Position numbers and translations under genes: made by a program. Of a stretch of DNA of 64,000 bases, positions 24,805 to 33,284 are shown piece by piece; within the stretch, counting starts at the first letter, position 1; every line of letters begins with the position of its first letter. This DNA comes from Leucobacter triazinivorans (GTDB lineage: Bacteria; Actinomycetota; Actinomycetes; Actinomycetales; Microbacteriaceae): the NCBI RefSeq assembly GCF_004208635.1, contig NZ_CP035806.1, positions 3,038,001 through 3,102,000 of the forward strand, written 5' to 3'. The notes under the pieces are model-generated. The model saw nothing but the letters and a program-made list of their open reading frames with translations, was not told where the DNA came from and did not search any database.

Positions 24805-26586
24805 TCAGACGTCGAGGCCGTTCACCCGCTGGATCTCGCGCTGGTACTCGGCGATCACCCCGCGCGAGATGCGGCAATCGAGCAGGATCGTGCCCTGCGC
24901 CCCGGCCGCGGTCCACGCGCGCAGGGCCTCGAGATCCTCGAGCCGGTGCACCCGCACGCCCTGCGCGCCGAGGGCGGTCGCGAGGCCGGCGAAGTCGACG
25001 TCGGGGATCAGCATCGGCTCTTCGTCCAACCCCATCGCCCCGTAGAGGTGCACCTCGGCTCCGTATGCCCCGTCGTTCCAGACCACGATCACATTGCTGG
25101 GCGAGGTGCGGATCGCCGTCTCCAGGTCGGCGAGCGCCATGAGGCCGCCGCCGTCGCCCGTGCTCAGCACCGTCGTGGTGCCCGGGGCGGCTGCCGCGAC
25201 GCCGGCGACGGTGGGGAATCCGAGGCCGATCGTCTGATAGGCGGTGCCCACCATGACCAGCCGCTCGGGCGATGCGACCGGCCAGTACATGCTGGCCCAG
25301 CCGATGAAGTGGCCGCCGTCGGTGGTGATGTGGCGCTCGGGCGGCAGCAGCTCGGCGATTCGGGCGGCGACGCCGCGAGGATCGAGGCGCCCGTCGGCGC
25401 ACACGCCGTCGGGGTGCTCGGCGAAGCCTGCGTCGCGCACGCGCAGCGCGCCCCCGGGCTCGAGGCCGGGTACGCGCTCGCGCCAGCCGCCGGGCGCCCG
25501 TCCCGCTGCGACGAGCGCGCCCAGCAGCGTGCCGAGGGTGGCCCGAGCGTCTCCCTGCAGCAGCAGGTGGGTGATGGGGCGGTTGGTCTTCGGGGGTGCC
25601 ACCTGCTCGTCGTCGATGCGGATCACGGTGGTGCCGGCGCCGAAGAGATCGCCGAAGCGCATCGTGAACTGATTGAGGCCCGCGCCCACCACCAGCACCA
25701 CGTCGGCCGTCTCGATCGTCGACATGGCGGCCGACTGCCCGAACCCGCCGGTGACGCCGAGGTCGAAGCGCGGGTCGGGGAAGATGCCCCGCGCGAGCGC
25801 CGTGCTGGCGGTGAGCGCGCCGAGGGCGTCGGCGATGGCGCCGAGTTCGGCGGAGGCGCCCGAGAGGTGGGCGCCGCGCCCGGCGAGCACGACGGGTCGC
25901 TCGGCTTCGAGCAGCGCGCGCACGGCCGCCTCGATCTGGTGGCCGGCCGGGCCTCCGAGTCCCTGCGGCACGACGGGCTCGACCGGGCGGGCAGGCGGTG
26001 CGACCTCGGCGACCGAGGCGCTCAGCGCTGCGAGCACCGCCGGGTCGTCGAGGTCGATCCCGCGCGGTTCGACGGCGGGGGCGGGCTCCACGGCCGGCGC
26101 GGTGACGAGGTCGTAGGGGATCGCGAGCACGACGGGTCGGCGTACGCGCAGCGCGTATGCGGCGGCGCGGTCCACGGTGCGCTCGATGCCCGTGACCGAG
26201 AGCATGTGCGTGCGCACGCCGAGGGCGGCGGCGAGCATCTCCTGGTCGACGTCCCACGGGCGCGGTCCGTCGCTCGGCGCGTCGCCGACGACGACGAGCA
26301 TCGGGGTGCGCGCCTGCGCGGCCTCGGCCAACGCGGTGAGCGTGTTAGTGAATCCCGCGCCGTACGTGGTCGTGGCGATCGCCAACCGGCCGCCGACGCG
26401 CGTATAGGCGTCGGCCGCGGCCACGGTGCCGGCCTCGTGCCGCACGGCCGTGTAGGGGATGCCGAGCTCGGAGAGGCACTGGATGAGGTGGGCGTTGCCG
26501 TTGCCCATGAGGCCGAAGCTGCGATCGGCGTGGCGGGCGAGCGCGGTCGCGAGGGTATGGACGAGCGTGGGTGCAGAAGCGGACAT
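24805..26586 (-). CDS. Thiamine diphosphate-dependent enzyme (acetolactate synthase/benzoylformate decarboxylase-like)
   Basis: A 593-residue three-domain ThDP enzyme. The pyrimidine-domain glutamate is E51 (RHEAGTVAAADAY). The central domain spans ~200-345. The pyrophosphate domain has GDGGGLMALADLETAIR and VVWNDGAYG (about 474-505), the GDG-x(24-27)-N metal motif. Two start codons are adjacent; the ATG at 26586 is better spaced from AAAGGA than the GTG at 26589. Housekeeping acetolactate synthase is usually paired with a small subunit gene, which is absent here, so a catabolic 2-oxo-acid decarboxylase or carboligase is more likely. Reaction and substrate are not determined. Confidence 0.8.
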   Translation of the reverse strand: MSASAPTLVHTLATALARHADRSFGLMGNGNAHLIQCLSELGIPYTAVRHEAGTVAAADAYTRVGGRLAIATTTYGAGFTNTLTALAEAAQARTPMLVVVGDAPSDGPRPWDVDQEMLAAALGVRTHMLSVTGIERTVDRAAAYALRVRRPVVLAIPYDLVTAPAVEPAPAVEPRGIDLDDPAVLAALSASVAEVAPPARPVEPVVPQGLGGPAGHQIEAAVRALLEAERPVVLAGRGAHLSGASAELGAIADALGALTASTALARGIFPDPRFDLGVTGGFGQSAAMSTIETADVVLVVGAGLNQFTMRFGDLFGAGTTVIRIDDEQVAPPKTNRPITHLLLQGDARATLGTLLGALVAAGRAPGGWRERVPGLEPGGALRVRDAGFAEHPDGVCADGRLDPRGVAARIAELLPPERHITTDGGHFIGWASMYWPVASPERLVMVGTAYQTIGLGFPTVAGVAAAAPGTTTVLSTGDGGGLMALADLETAIRTSPSNVIVVWNDGAYGAEVHLYGAMGLDEEPMLIPDVDFAGLATALGAQGVRVHRLEDLEALRAWTAAGAQGTILLDCRISRGVIAEYQREIQRVNGLDV

Positions 26587-26754
26587 CACAGATCCTTTGA
26601 TGAGAACTCGAAACGAGGGGGAACCGTGTATGTCTCGTCGGGCGGCGCAGCCCTGACAGCAGCGCCCCTTTTTCGAGCGCCTTAGCCGGCCGGGTCGGAG
26701 ACGAGCCGACCGAGCTGGACGCTCCCTATAGTACCCACAGGATCGGCCCGCCCG

Positions 26755-26839
26755 GTCATCCTGCGCGAGGAACGAGTCGCAGGATCCACCTCGTCGGATC
26801 CTGCGATTCCGTTCGCACGCTCACTGCGCGCAGGATGAC
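26755..26839. repeat. Dispersed dyad element (GTCATCCTGCG type), complete copy
   Basis: Outer perfect 13-bp arms GTCATCCTGCGCG and CGCGCAGGATGAC, and inner perfect 11-bp arms TCGCAGGATCC and GGATCCTGCGA with an 8-base centre. The whole can fold as a two-tier hairpin or cruciform. It lies in the 302-bp gap between the ThDP gene and the IclR gene. The rest of that gap holds only the probable ThDP promoter (TATAGG on the minus strand near 26728). Confidence 0.9.
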
Positions 26840-26888
26840 ACGGCGTGCGGGGCGACGGGCGCCGCGTGGCACGGCGGGAGCGGCGGGC

Positions 26889-27632
26889 TCAGCGGTAGCT
26901 CTGCGCGATGCGCTCTGCCGTCGCGTGCAGCGCGTCGACGACGGAGTCGAGCGGCTCGGGGAGCTTGAAGTGGACGACGGCGACGGCGGCCGGCGGTTCG
27001 CCGTCGATGCGCAGGGGCACGGCGATGCTGGTGACCCCGTCGATGACCTCGTCGTGACTGAGGGCGTAGCGGTTGCGGCGGGCCTCGAGCGCTGCGGTGC
27101 TGAGCTCGTCGTCGCCGAGGAAGGCCCGGTGCTCCGACGCGGTGAGGGACGACTCGATTGCGCGCGCCGGGGCTCCGCGGTCGACGGGGTGTCGCACTCC
27201 CGGGTTGCGGGCGACGCTGGCGGCGACGTTTGCGGGCTCGACGGTGGCGAGGGTCACCACATCGTCGATGTCGAGCACCGTGACGAACGCGGTCATGCCG
27301 AGCTCGTACGCGAGCTCGGTGAGGGCCGGCATCGCCGCGGTGTGCAGCGCCGGCGCCACGCCGCGCGCGAGCACGGTGAGCTTGGGGCCGAGTCGGATGC
27401 GGCCGGCCTGATCCCGCGTGACGAAGCGGTGCTGCTCCAGGGTGCGCAGGACGCGATAGGCGTTGGATCGGTGCACCCCGAGCTGCTGCGCGAGATCTGC
27501 GATCGAGAGCGGCTGCTCGGCCTCCGCGAGCAACTCGAGCGCGCGCAGGCCGCGGGCCAGGGTCTGCGACCCGGCGGTCTGGGGGCCGATGCTCGCGGCT
27601 GCGGTGTCGCTCGTGGAAGTCATGTGAACCAT
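26889..27632 (-). CDS. IclR-family transcriptional regulator
   Basis: A 247-residue IclR protein. The winged HTH is at ~22-80 (LRALELLAEAEQPLSIADLAQQL, then VHRSNAYRVLRTLEQ). The effector domain from ~95 to the end contains the CoA/aromatic-binding-type core (TLATVEPANVAASVARNPG, AVPLRIDG). The start is uncertain: ATGs at 27632 and 27623 both lack a ribosome site, so a leaderless message is possible. It is divergent from the MobA-like hydroxylase, with a 17-bp palindrome between them. It probably controls that gene in response to a hydroxybenzoate-type ligand; this is inference. Confidence 0.88.
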   Translation of the reverse strand: MVHMTSTSDTAAASIGPQTAGSQTLARGLRALELLAEAEQPLSIADLAQQLGVHRSNAYRVLRTLEQHRFVTRDQAGRIRLGPKLTVLARGVAPALHTAAMPALTELAYELGMTAFVTVLDIDDVVTLATVEPANVAASVARNPGVRHPVDRGAPARAIESSLTASEHRAFLGDDELSTAALEARRNRYALSHDEVIDGVTSIAVPLRIDGEPPAAVAVVHFKLPEPLDSVVDALHATAERIAQSYR

Positions 27633-27710
27633 TCTGGCGGATGCGGTCGGGGCGGATGTTGTGCGATCGCGCGAGGCGGTCTATTCTGACTGTGCGATAT
27701 TCAAACTTCG

Positions 27711-27727
27711 TGTTCAATTATAGAACA
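27711..27727. promoter_or_regulatory. Palindromic site between IclR and hydroxylase genes
   Basis: TGTTCAATTATAGAACA has perfect 5-bp outer arms (TGTTC/GAACA) and further symmetry inside. It sits 46 bp before the hydroxylase GTG in an AT-rich stretch. Its size and position fit an IclR-family operator. TTCAAACTTCG just upstream may belong to the promoter. Confidence 0.6.
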
Positions 27728-27772
27728 TTGCGATGGCGGAGTCATCCCGCGACGGCGCAGTGAGGAGAAACA

Positions 27773-29680
27773 GTGCAGTTCCATCACCACGGATACGTCT
27801 CCACCGATCCGCGAGTCCAGCCCGCCGCGGGTGTCGGGTTGAACCGCCCGGAGCAGCTCCCCGAGCACCTCGACGTGCTGATCGTGGGCTCGGGCCCGGC
27901 GGGCATCGTCGCCGCCGCGCAGCTTGCGCAGTTCCCGAACGTGGTGACGCGCGTCGTCGAGCGCCGCGACGGGCGTCTCGTGCTCGGGCAGGCCGATGGG
28001 ATCCAGGCCCGCAGCGTCGAGACCTTCCAGGCGTTCGGCTTCGCGCAGCAGATCATTCAGGAGGCCTACCAGATCACCGAGACCGACTTCTGGACTCCGG
28101 ATCCGGAGAATCCGCGCGACATCGTGCGCAGCTCGATCACGCCCGACGACCCCAAAGGCATCAGCGAGTTCCCGCACCTCATCGTCAACCAGGCCCGGGT
28201 GATCGACTACTTCGCCGAGTACGCGCGCCGCGCGCCCGCGCGGGGCGACGTCGACTACGGCTACGAGTTCCTCGACCTGGAGGTCACGGGGGAGGGGGAG
28301 TACCCCATCGCGGTGACGCTGCGCCGGGTCTCGGGCTACAGCGGAGCCGGGATCAACGCCGCGAAGTCCGAGGCGGCGGACGACGGCGAGACGGTCGTGG
28401 TGCACGCGAAGTACGTGATCGGGGCCGACGGGGCCCGCTCGGCCGTGCGGCGCTCGATCGGCGGCTCGCTCGCCGGCTCGACCTCGCTGCACGCCTGGGG
28501 GGTCATGGATGTGCTCGCCGTCACCGACTTCCCCGACTTCCGCAAGAAGTGCATCATCCACTCCGAGGCGGGCAGCATCCTGCACATCCCGCGCGAGGGC
28601 AATCACCTCGCGCGCATCTACGTCGACCTCGGCGAGACCGACGAGCACGACGGCGGCAAGGTGCGCGACACCCCGCTCGAGGAGGTCATCGCCCGGGCCA
28701 ACGCGATCCTGCATCCCTACACGCTCGACGTGCGCGACGTGCCCTGGCACAGCGTCTACGAGGTGGCGCACCGGCTCACCGACCGCTTCGACGACGCGGC
28801 CACGTCGCCCGACGGCAAGGGACGCGTGTTCCTGATGGGCGACGCCTGCCACACGCACAGCGCGAAGGCGGGGCAGGGCATGAACGTGTCGATGCAGGAC
28901 GGCTGGAACCTCGGCTGGAAGCTCGGCTACGTGCTCGAGGGGCGCAGCCCCGAGTCGCTGTTGAAGACCTACTCGGACGAGCGCTGGGTGACCTCCAAGA
29001 ACCTCATCGACTTCGATCACGAGTGGTCGACGCTCATGGCCAAGAAGCCCGAGGAGTTCGACTCGCCGGGCGAGGTCGAGGAGTTCTACGTGCGAACCGC
29101 CGAGTTCCCCGCCGGGTTCATGACGCAGTACACCGAGTCCATGCTCACGAGCGACGGGGCGAACCAGGATCTCGCGAGCGGGTTCACCATCGGCAAGCGC
29201 TTCAAGTCGGTCAAGACGACTCGCGTCTCGGACGCGGTCGAGGTGCACCTCGGCCATCATCATCGCGCCGACGGTCGTTTCCGGGTGTACGCCTTCGCGG
29301 ACGCCTCGGGCGAGCGCCTCGACCGCTGGGCGGCGTGGCTGCTCGACGACGGCGCGTCGCCGCTGCACCGCTTCACGCCCGAGGGGGCGGATCTCGACGC
29401 GATCTTCGACGTCAAGGCCGTGTACCAGCAGCACCACCACGGCGTCGACCTGTCGCGGGTGTCGAAGCTGTTCCTGCCCGCCTCGGGTCCGTTCGGCCTC
29501 ACCGACTACGAGAAGGTTTACGCGGCGCAGCCCGACGAGGACATCTTCGACCTGCGCGGCGTCTCGCGCGACGGCGCCGTGGTCGTGGTGCGTCCCGATC
29601 ACTACGTGTCGGCGATCCTGCCGCTCGACCGCCCCGAGCAGCTCGGCGCATTCTTCGAGGGACTGCTGCTCGAGCGCTGA
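27773..29680 (+). CDS. MobA-like FAD aromatic hydroxylase (3-hydroxybenzoate 4-monooxygenase/phenol hydroxylase type)
   Basis: A 635-residue class A flavoprotein, matching the ~640-residue length of 3-hydroxybenzoate 4-hydroxylase and phenol 2-monooxygenase. It has an FAD-binding VGSGPAGIVAA (~38), the DG motif VIGADGARSAVRRSIGG (~217) and GDACHTHSAKAGQGMNVSMQD (~356). A C-terminal thioredoxin-like dimerisation domain is seen (from ~470 to the end). The GTG at 27773 follows GAGGAG. It probably converts a hydroxybenzoate to protocatechuate, but no ring-cleavage genes are in the window. Regulated by the divergent IclR gene. Confidence 0.82.
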   Translation: MQFHHHGYVSTDPRVQPAAGVGLNRPEQLPEHLDVLIVGSGPAGIVAAAQLAQFPNVVTRVVERRDGRLVLGQADGIQARSVETFQAFGFAQQIIQEAYQITETDFWTPDPENPRDIVRSSITPDDPKGISEFPHLIVNQARVIDYFAEYARRAPARGDVDYGYEFLDLEVTGEGEYPIAVTLRRVSGYSGAGINAAKSEAADDGETVVVHAKYVIGADGARSAVRRSIGGSLAGSTSLHAWGVMDVLAVTDFPDFRKKCIIHSEAGSILHIPREGNHLARIYVDLGETDEHDGGKVRDTPLEEVIARANAILHPYTLDVRDVPWHSVYEVAHRLTDRFDDAATSPDGKGRVFLMGDACHTHSAKAGQGMNVSMQDGWNLGWKLGYVLEGRSPESLLKTYSDERWVTSKNLIDFDHEWSTLMAKKPEEFDSPGEVEEFYVRTAEFPAGFMTQYTESMLTSDGANQDLASGFTIGKRFKSVKTTRVSDAVEVHLGHHHRADGRFRVYAFADASGERLDRWAAWLLDDGASPLHRFTPEGADLDAIFDVKAVYQQHHHGVDLSRVSKLFLPASGPFGLTDYEKVYAAQPDEDIFDLRGVSRDGAVVVVRPDHYVSAILPLDRPEQLGAFFEGLLLER

Positions 29681-29774
29681 CGGCCGGGGGCGGCGCGAGC
29701 GTCCGCGTCGTCCAGCGCGAGGGAGTCGCTGCGGGCCCGGGCCCGGGCGCGCGCCTGCGGCAGGCTCCCTCGCC

Positions 29775-30734
29775 TCAGCCCAGCGTGAGCACGACGTGCC
29801 CGCGCTTGCCCCGTGCCACGTGGCGATGGGCGTCGGCCACCCGGTCGAGCGGATAGCTCGCCGCCACCGGGGCGTCGAGCGCACCGTTCGCCGCGAGCGC
29901 CGCAGTCTCCCGCAGATCTGCCGCGACCCGCTCGGCCGAGCGGAGGCCCGTGAACGCGACCAGTGCCCGTCGCCGGCCGAACCACCGCGTCCACAGCATC
30001 TGCGCGAGAATCGCGAACGACGGCACGGTCGTCATGTAGAGGCCGTCTGGGGCGAGCAGGCGCCGCGCCCGTCGATACCCCATCCGGCCCCAGGCGTCGA
30101 ACACCACGTCGTACGAAGCCGTGTGCCCGTGCAGCTCGGTGTAGTCCAGTGCGGCGTCGGCCCCGAGCGCGCGCACGACGTCGAGGTTGCGCGCACTGCT
30201 CGTTCCCGTGACGTTCGCGCCCACGTGCTTCGCGATCTGCACGGCCGCGCTGCCGACGGCGCCCGAGGCGCCGTTGACGAGCAGCCGCTGTCCAAGCCGC
30301 AGCGCAGCCGAGTCCCGCAGGAACGACATCGCTGTCGCGTCGACCAGGGCCGCGGCGCGCACGGGATCGATGCCGTCGGGCACCCGCTCGATCGGCGATC
30401 CCTCGCTCACGGCGAGATACTCGGCGTGAGCGCCCATCGCGGCGTTGGTCGCCCCGAAGACGGGATCGCCGATGTCGAACCGGCGCGCATCCGGGCCGAG
30501 TGCGACGACCCGCCCGGCGAAGTCGCTGCCGAGTACCGGCAGCCGCGGACGGAACAGGCCGAAGGCGAGCCGGGTGAACCAGGGCGATCCGGATCGGGCC
30601 GCGGCGTCCGCCGTGCTGACGGTTGCGGCGCGGACGCGCACGAGCACCTGGTCTCCGGTCGGCTCGGGTGCGTCGAGCTCCTGCGGAACGACGACGTCCG
30701 GCCCGCCGTAGCGGCGGGCGACTGCGGCTCTCAT
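29775..30734 (-). CDS. Zinc-independent quinone oxidoreductase (MDR superfamily)
   Basis: A 319-residue medium-chain dehydrogenase/reductase of the quinone oxidoreductase class. It has a GroES-like N-terminal domain (~1-120: GSDFAGRVVALG) and a Rossmann domain with the NADPH motif VNGASGAVGSAAVQIAKHVG (~150). No structural zinc cysteines are present. It reduces quinones or enones with NADPH. The ATG at 30734 overlaps the stop of the XRE regulator (ATGA), so it is co-translated with a small repressor and, further up, a membrane protein. A role in redox or electrophile defence is inferred. Confidence 0.85.
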   Translation of the reverse strand: MRAAVARRYGGPDVVVPQELDAPEPTGDQVLVRVRAATVSTADAAARSGSPWFTRLAFGLFRPRLPVLGSDFAGRVVALGPDARRFDIGDPVFGATNAAMGAHAEYLAVSEGSPIERVPDGIDPVRAAALVDATAMSFLRDSAALRLGQRLLVNGASGAVGSAAVQIAKHVGANVTGTSSARNLDVVRALGADAALDYTELHGHTASYDVVFDAWGRMGYRRARRLLAPDGLYMTTVPSFAILAQMLWTRWFGRRRALVAFTGLRSAERVAADLRETAALAANGALDAPVAASYPLDRVADAHRHVARGKRGHVVLTLG

Positions 30735-30955
30735 GAGACCTCCTCCGGGTACTGGAACACCTCTTCGATCCCCGTGCCGAAGACGCGGGCGATCTGGAAT
30801 GCGACCTCGAGCGACGGGGAGTAGCGGCCCTGTTCGATCGCGATCACCGTCTGGCGGGTAACCCCGAGCGCGTCGGCGAGCTGCGCCTGGGTGAGCTCCC
30901 CGTGCGCGAAGCGCAGGGCGCGGATGCGATTCGTGACGCGCGTCGGCTTGCCCAT
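30731..30955 (-). CDS. Small XRE-family HTH regulator
   Basis: A 74-residue protein that is almost entirely an HTH_3 domain (VTNRIRALRFAHGELTQAQL, then ADALGVTRQTVIAIEQGRYSPSLEVAFQIARVFG). Single-domain proteins of this type are often encoded next to a multi-pass membrane protein. Here the ATG follows the membrane-protein stop immediately (TGAGATG), and its own stop overlaps the quinone reductase start. It probably autoregulates the three-gene operon through the dyad at 31565-31617. A toxin-antitoxin role is not supported, because the neighbour is a four-helix membrane protein of ordinary type. Confidence 0.85.
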   Translation of the reverse strand: MGKPTRVTNRIRALRFAHGELTQAQLADALGVTRQTVIAIEQGRYSPSLEVAFQIARVFGTGIEEVFQYPEEVS

Positions 30956-30956
30956 C

Positions 30957-31541
30957 TCAGAACCCCCGGCGATAGACGACGAGCTTGACCGCCGCGCTCG
31001 AGACGGCCTGCAACACGAACGCGAGGTAGATGACGTTCGCGATCCAGAAGTGGGGCCACTCGGCGAGCGCCATCCCCAGCGCCGCGAGCGCGCCGGCCAC
31101 GAGCACGAGGAAGGTGCGGACCGTGGCGATCCGATCGATCTCTCGGTCGCGATCGTCGACGCGGTAGGGCTCGGCGGCGGCGCGCCGGGTAGGGCCGCCG
31201 GAGGCCGCCTCCGCGAGCTGCGGGTCGCCGAGCCCGGGTTCGGCACCGGATCCCGCCCCGGCTCCGGCTCCGGCCCCGGCCTCGCTCCCCGCGACTCGCG
31301 GCGAGCGCTCGGGCCGTTCGGCCTCGTGCACGCTGCGCGCGACCCCGGTGCCGAACTCGACGATGATCCGCAGCAGGATCGAAGCGGCGATCGAGATGCC
31401 GATCGACCACAGCAACGGCGCCTGGTAGGCCGTGGCGGTGATCGGGTCGGTCGCGCGCGACAGCACGACGACGACGTAGGCCGCGTACGCGACCACGGGC
31501 ACGATCAGGTACACCCACGTGCCCCGTTCTTCGTAGGACAT
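30957..31541 (-). CDS. Four-helix membrane protein upstream of XRE regulator
   Basis: A 194-residue protein with four membrane segments (about 10-28, 42-60, 140-160 and 165-190). A long cytoplasmic or external loop (~70-125) contains alternating Gly-Ala repeats and charged residues. It resembles the membrane partners often found with small XRE regulators (DUF2178-like arrangement), but I cannot name the family with certainty. The ATG at 31541 has a near-perfect GAAGGAGG site; an upstream in-frame ATG at 31577 would lie inside the dyad. Function unknown. Confidence 0.75.
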   Translation of the reverse strand: MSYEERGTWVYLIVPVVAYAAYVVVVLSRATDPITATAYQAPLLWSIGISIAASILLRIIVEFGTGVARSVHEAERPERSPRVAGSEAGAGAGAGAGSGAEPGLGDPQLAEAASGGPTRRAAAEPYRVDDRDREIDRIATVRTFLVLVAGALAALGMALAEWPHFWIANVIYLAFVLQAVSSAAVKLVVYRRGF

Positions 31542-31564
31542 GGCGCCCTCCTTCAGGATGTCAA

Positions 31565-31617
31565 AGATTCTGTACATGCAAATGTAAATCGAGCTTTACT
31601 CCATGTCAAGAATCTCT
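31565..31617. promoter_or_regulatory. Nested dyad/operator upstream of membrane protein-XRE operon
   Basis: AGATTCTGTACATG (left) and CATGTCAAGAATCT (right) pair at 12 of 14 positions. Inside them GTAAA and TTTAC (31584-31599) form a second dyad around TCGAGC. It lies just upstream of the operon start in an AT-rich stretch and is a strong candidate autoregulatory site for the XRE protein. Confidence 0.6.
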
Positions 31618-31621
31618 TACA

Positions 31622-31724
31622 TTTGGGTGCGGGCGGGTGGCCGCGGGCGCGGGCGGAGTGGGCGCGGGCGCGGGCGGGCGGAGTGGGCGCGGGCGCGGGC
31701 GGAGTGGGCGCGGGCGGGAACGCA
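31622..31724. repeat. G-rich tandem repeat (GGAGTGGGCGCGGGCGCGGGC)
   Basis: About four degenerate 21-25-bp units of GGGCGCGGGC and GGAGTGGGC between the XRE operon promoter and the dehydrogenase terminator. There is no credible gene in it; frames crossing it give Gly/Ala/Arg strings. Confidence 0.8.
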
Positions 31725-31759
31725 GAGGCCCCGGGATCCTGAGCGGATCCCGGGGCCTC
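31725..31759 (-). terminator. Terminator hairpin after aldehyde dehydrogenase gene
   Basis: Perfect 15-bp arms GAGGCCCCGGGATCC and complement with a 5-base loop, 13 bp past the stop codon of the dehydrogenase on the minus strand. Confidence 0.85.
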
Positions 31760-31772
31760 AGCGCTGGCGGAA

Positions 31773-33128
31773 CTACTTCGCCGCGAAGCGGAAGAGCTTC
31801 TTGTTGGCGAACTCGAGCATGCCCACCTTGCCGAGCTCGCGGCCGTAGCCCGACTTCTTCACGCCGCCGAAGGGCACGTCGGCGCCCTCGAGGCCGGCGC
31901 CGCCGATGAACACCATGCCCACGTCGAGCTGATTGCCGACCTGCTCGGCGCGCTCGAGATCGTCGCAGATCACGACCGAGCCGAGGCCGTAGGGGGAGGA
32001 GTTGGCCAGCTCGATGGCCTCCTCGTCGCTCGGCACCTTGTAGAGCTGCGCGACGGGGCCGAAGAGCTCCTGGCTGTAGACGTCCATCGCCGGCGTGATG
32101 TTCGAGATCACGGTCGGGGTGAAGACGTTGCCCTCGGGCTCGTTGTTGCCGACGAGCACCTCAGCGCCCTGATCCAGCGCACCCTGCACCTGGGAGGCCA
32201 GCGTCTTGGTGGCCTGCGCCGACGAGAGCGGACCGAAGTCGTCGCCGTAGCTCTGCCCGCCGATCGCGGCCACGAACTTCTCCCGGAACTCGTCGAAGTA
32301 CTTGTCGAGCACCACGATGCGCTTGGAGCCGTTGCAGGCCTGGCCGGTGTTCTCCATGCGTCCGCCCACGGCGTGCTCGACCGCGTGGTCGAGATCATCG
32401 GTGTCGAGCACCAGGAAGACGTCGGATCCACCGAGCTCGAGCACGCACTTCTTGAGCGCGCGGCCTGCCTGCTCGGCCACGATCGCGCCCGCGCGCTCCG
32501 AGCCGGTCAGCGAGACGCCCTGGACGCGATCGTCTGCGATGATGTCGGCGACCTGCTCGTGGGTCGCGAACACGTTGACGTAGGCGCCCTCGGGGAAGCC
32601 GGCGTCACGGAAGATCTTCTCGAGCGCCAGCGCCGACTCGGGGCACTGGGCCGCGTGCTTGAGCACGATCGTGTTGCCGAGGATGAGGTTCGGCACCGCG
32701 AAGCGGGCGACCTGGTAGTAGGGGTAGTTCCAGGGCATGATGCCGAGGATCACGCCGGTCCCCTGGAAGCGGAAGAACGAGCGCAGGCCGTCCTCCACCT
32801 CGAGCTCCTCATCGGCGAGCCACTTCTCGGCGTTCGCGGCGAACGCCGCGGTGATGGCGCCGGAGAACTCCGCCTCCCCGATCGACTGGTCGAGCGGCTT
32901 GCCCATCTCGCGGTTGATGATGGCGCCCAGCTCGTCCTTGCGCTCCTCGAAGAGCTCTGCGGCGCGCTGCGCGAGGGCCGCGCGCTCGGCGACGGTCGTC
33001 GTACGGGCCCACTCCTTGTAGGCCTTCTGCGCCGAAGCCAGGCTGGCCTCGATCTCCTCGGCGGTCGCGTCGGGGTACTCGGCGACGGTCTCGCCCGTAG
33101 CCGGATTGATGACGGCGAAGGTGCCCAT
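31773..33128 (-). CDS. NAD(P)-dependent aldehyde dehydrogenase, succinate-semialdehyde dehydrogenase-like
   Basis: A 451-residue aldehyde dehydrogenase. The catalytic cysteine is in ENTGQACNGSKR (~264), the general base is in LELGGSDVF (~231), and the substrate/cofactor signature MPWNYPYYQVARF lies near 125. Length and the NTGQACNGS form match the ~455-residue succinate-semialdehyde dehydrogenases of actinobacteria. The ATG at 33128 has AAGGAG 12 bases upstream; earlier in-frame starts would extend into the intergenic region. It probably oxidises succinate semialdehyde or a similar aldehyde to the acid. It is monocistronic with its own terminator. Confidence 0.85.
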   Translation of the reverse strand: MGTFAVINPATGETVAEYPDATAEEIEASLASAQKAYKEWARTTTVAERAALAQRAAELFEERKDELGAIINREMGKPLDQSIGEAEFSGAITAAFAANAEKWLADEELEVEDGLRSFFRFQGTGVILGIMPWNYPYYQVARFAVPNLILGNTIVLKHAAQCPESALALEKIFRDAGFPEGAYVNVFATHEQVADIIADDRVQGVSLTGSERAGAIVAEQAGRALKKCVLELGGSDVFLVLDTDDLDHAVEHAVGGRMENTGQACNGSKRIVVLDKYFDEFREKFVAAIGGQSYGDDFGPLSSAQATKTLASQVQGALDQGAEVLVGNNEPEGNVFTPTVISNITPAMDVYSQELFGPVAQLYKVPSDEEAIELANSSPYGLGSVVICDDLERAEQVGNQLDVGMVFIGGAGLEGADVPFGGVKKSGYGRELGKVGMLEFANKKLFRFAAK

Positions 33129-33284
33129 AGATGACTCACTCCTTAGTGACTTCGTCGGTGATTGAGTACAGCAAGTCTCCCACACCTCGCGGTGCAGCAC
33201 TAGCCGGTTCTCCGGAGAGTTCCCCGCGTTTTGGCGGGGTATTCTTGACGAAATCGAAAGTGAACGCCCGGTTGGGCTGCGGAA

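Noticed and set aside
24805..26586. Biosynthetic acetolactate synthase large subunit
   Set aside because: There is no small-subunit or ilvC gene next to it, and the context is catabolic. Kept as a general ThDP enzyme.
30731..31541. Toxin-antitoxin pair (membrane protein plus small XRE protein)
   Set aside because: The membrane protein is a four-helix protein of ordinary size, the gene order is not typical of toxin-antitoxin loci, and a redox enzyme is co-translated with them.
31603..31909. Small plus-strand frames over the G-rich repeat and dehydrogenase end
   Set aside because: They consist of Gly/Arg/Ala repeats running antisense into the dehydrogenase.
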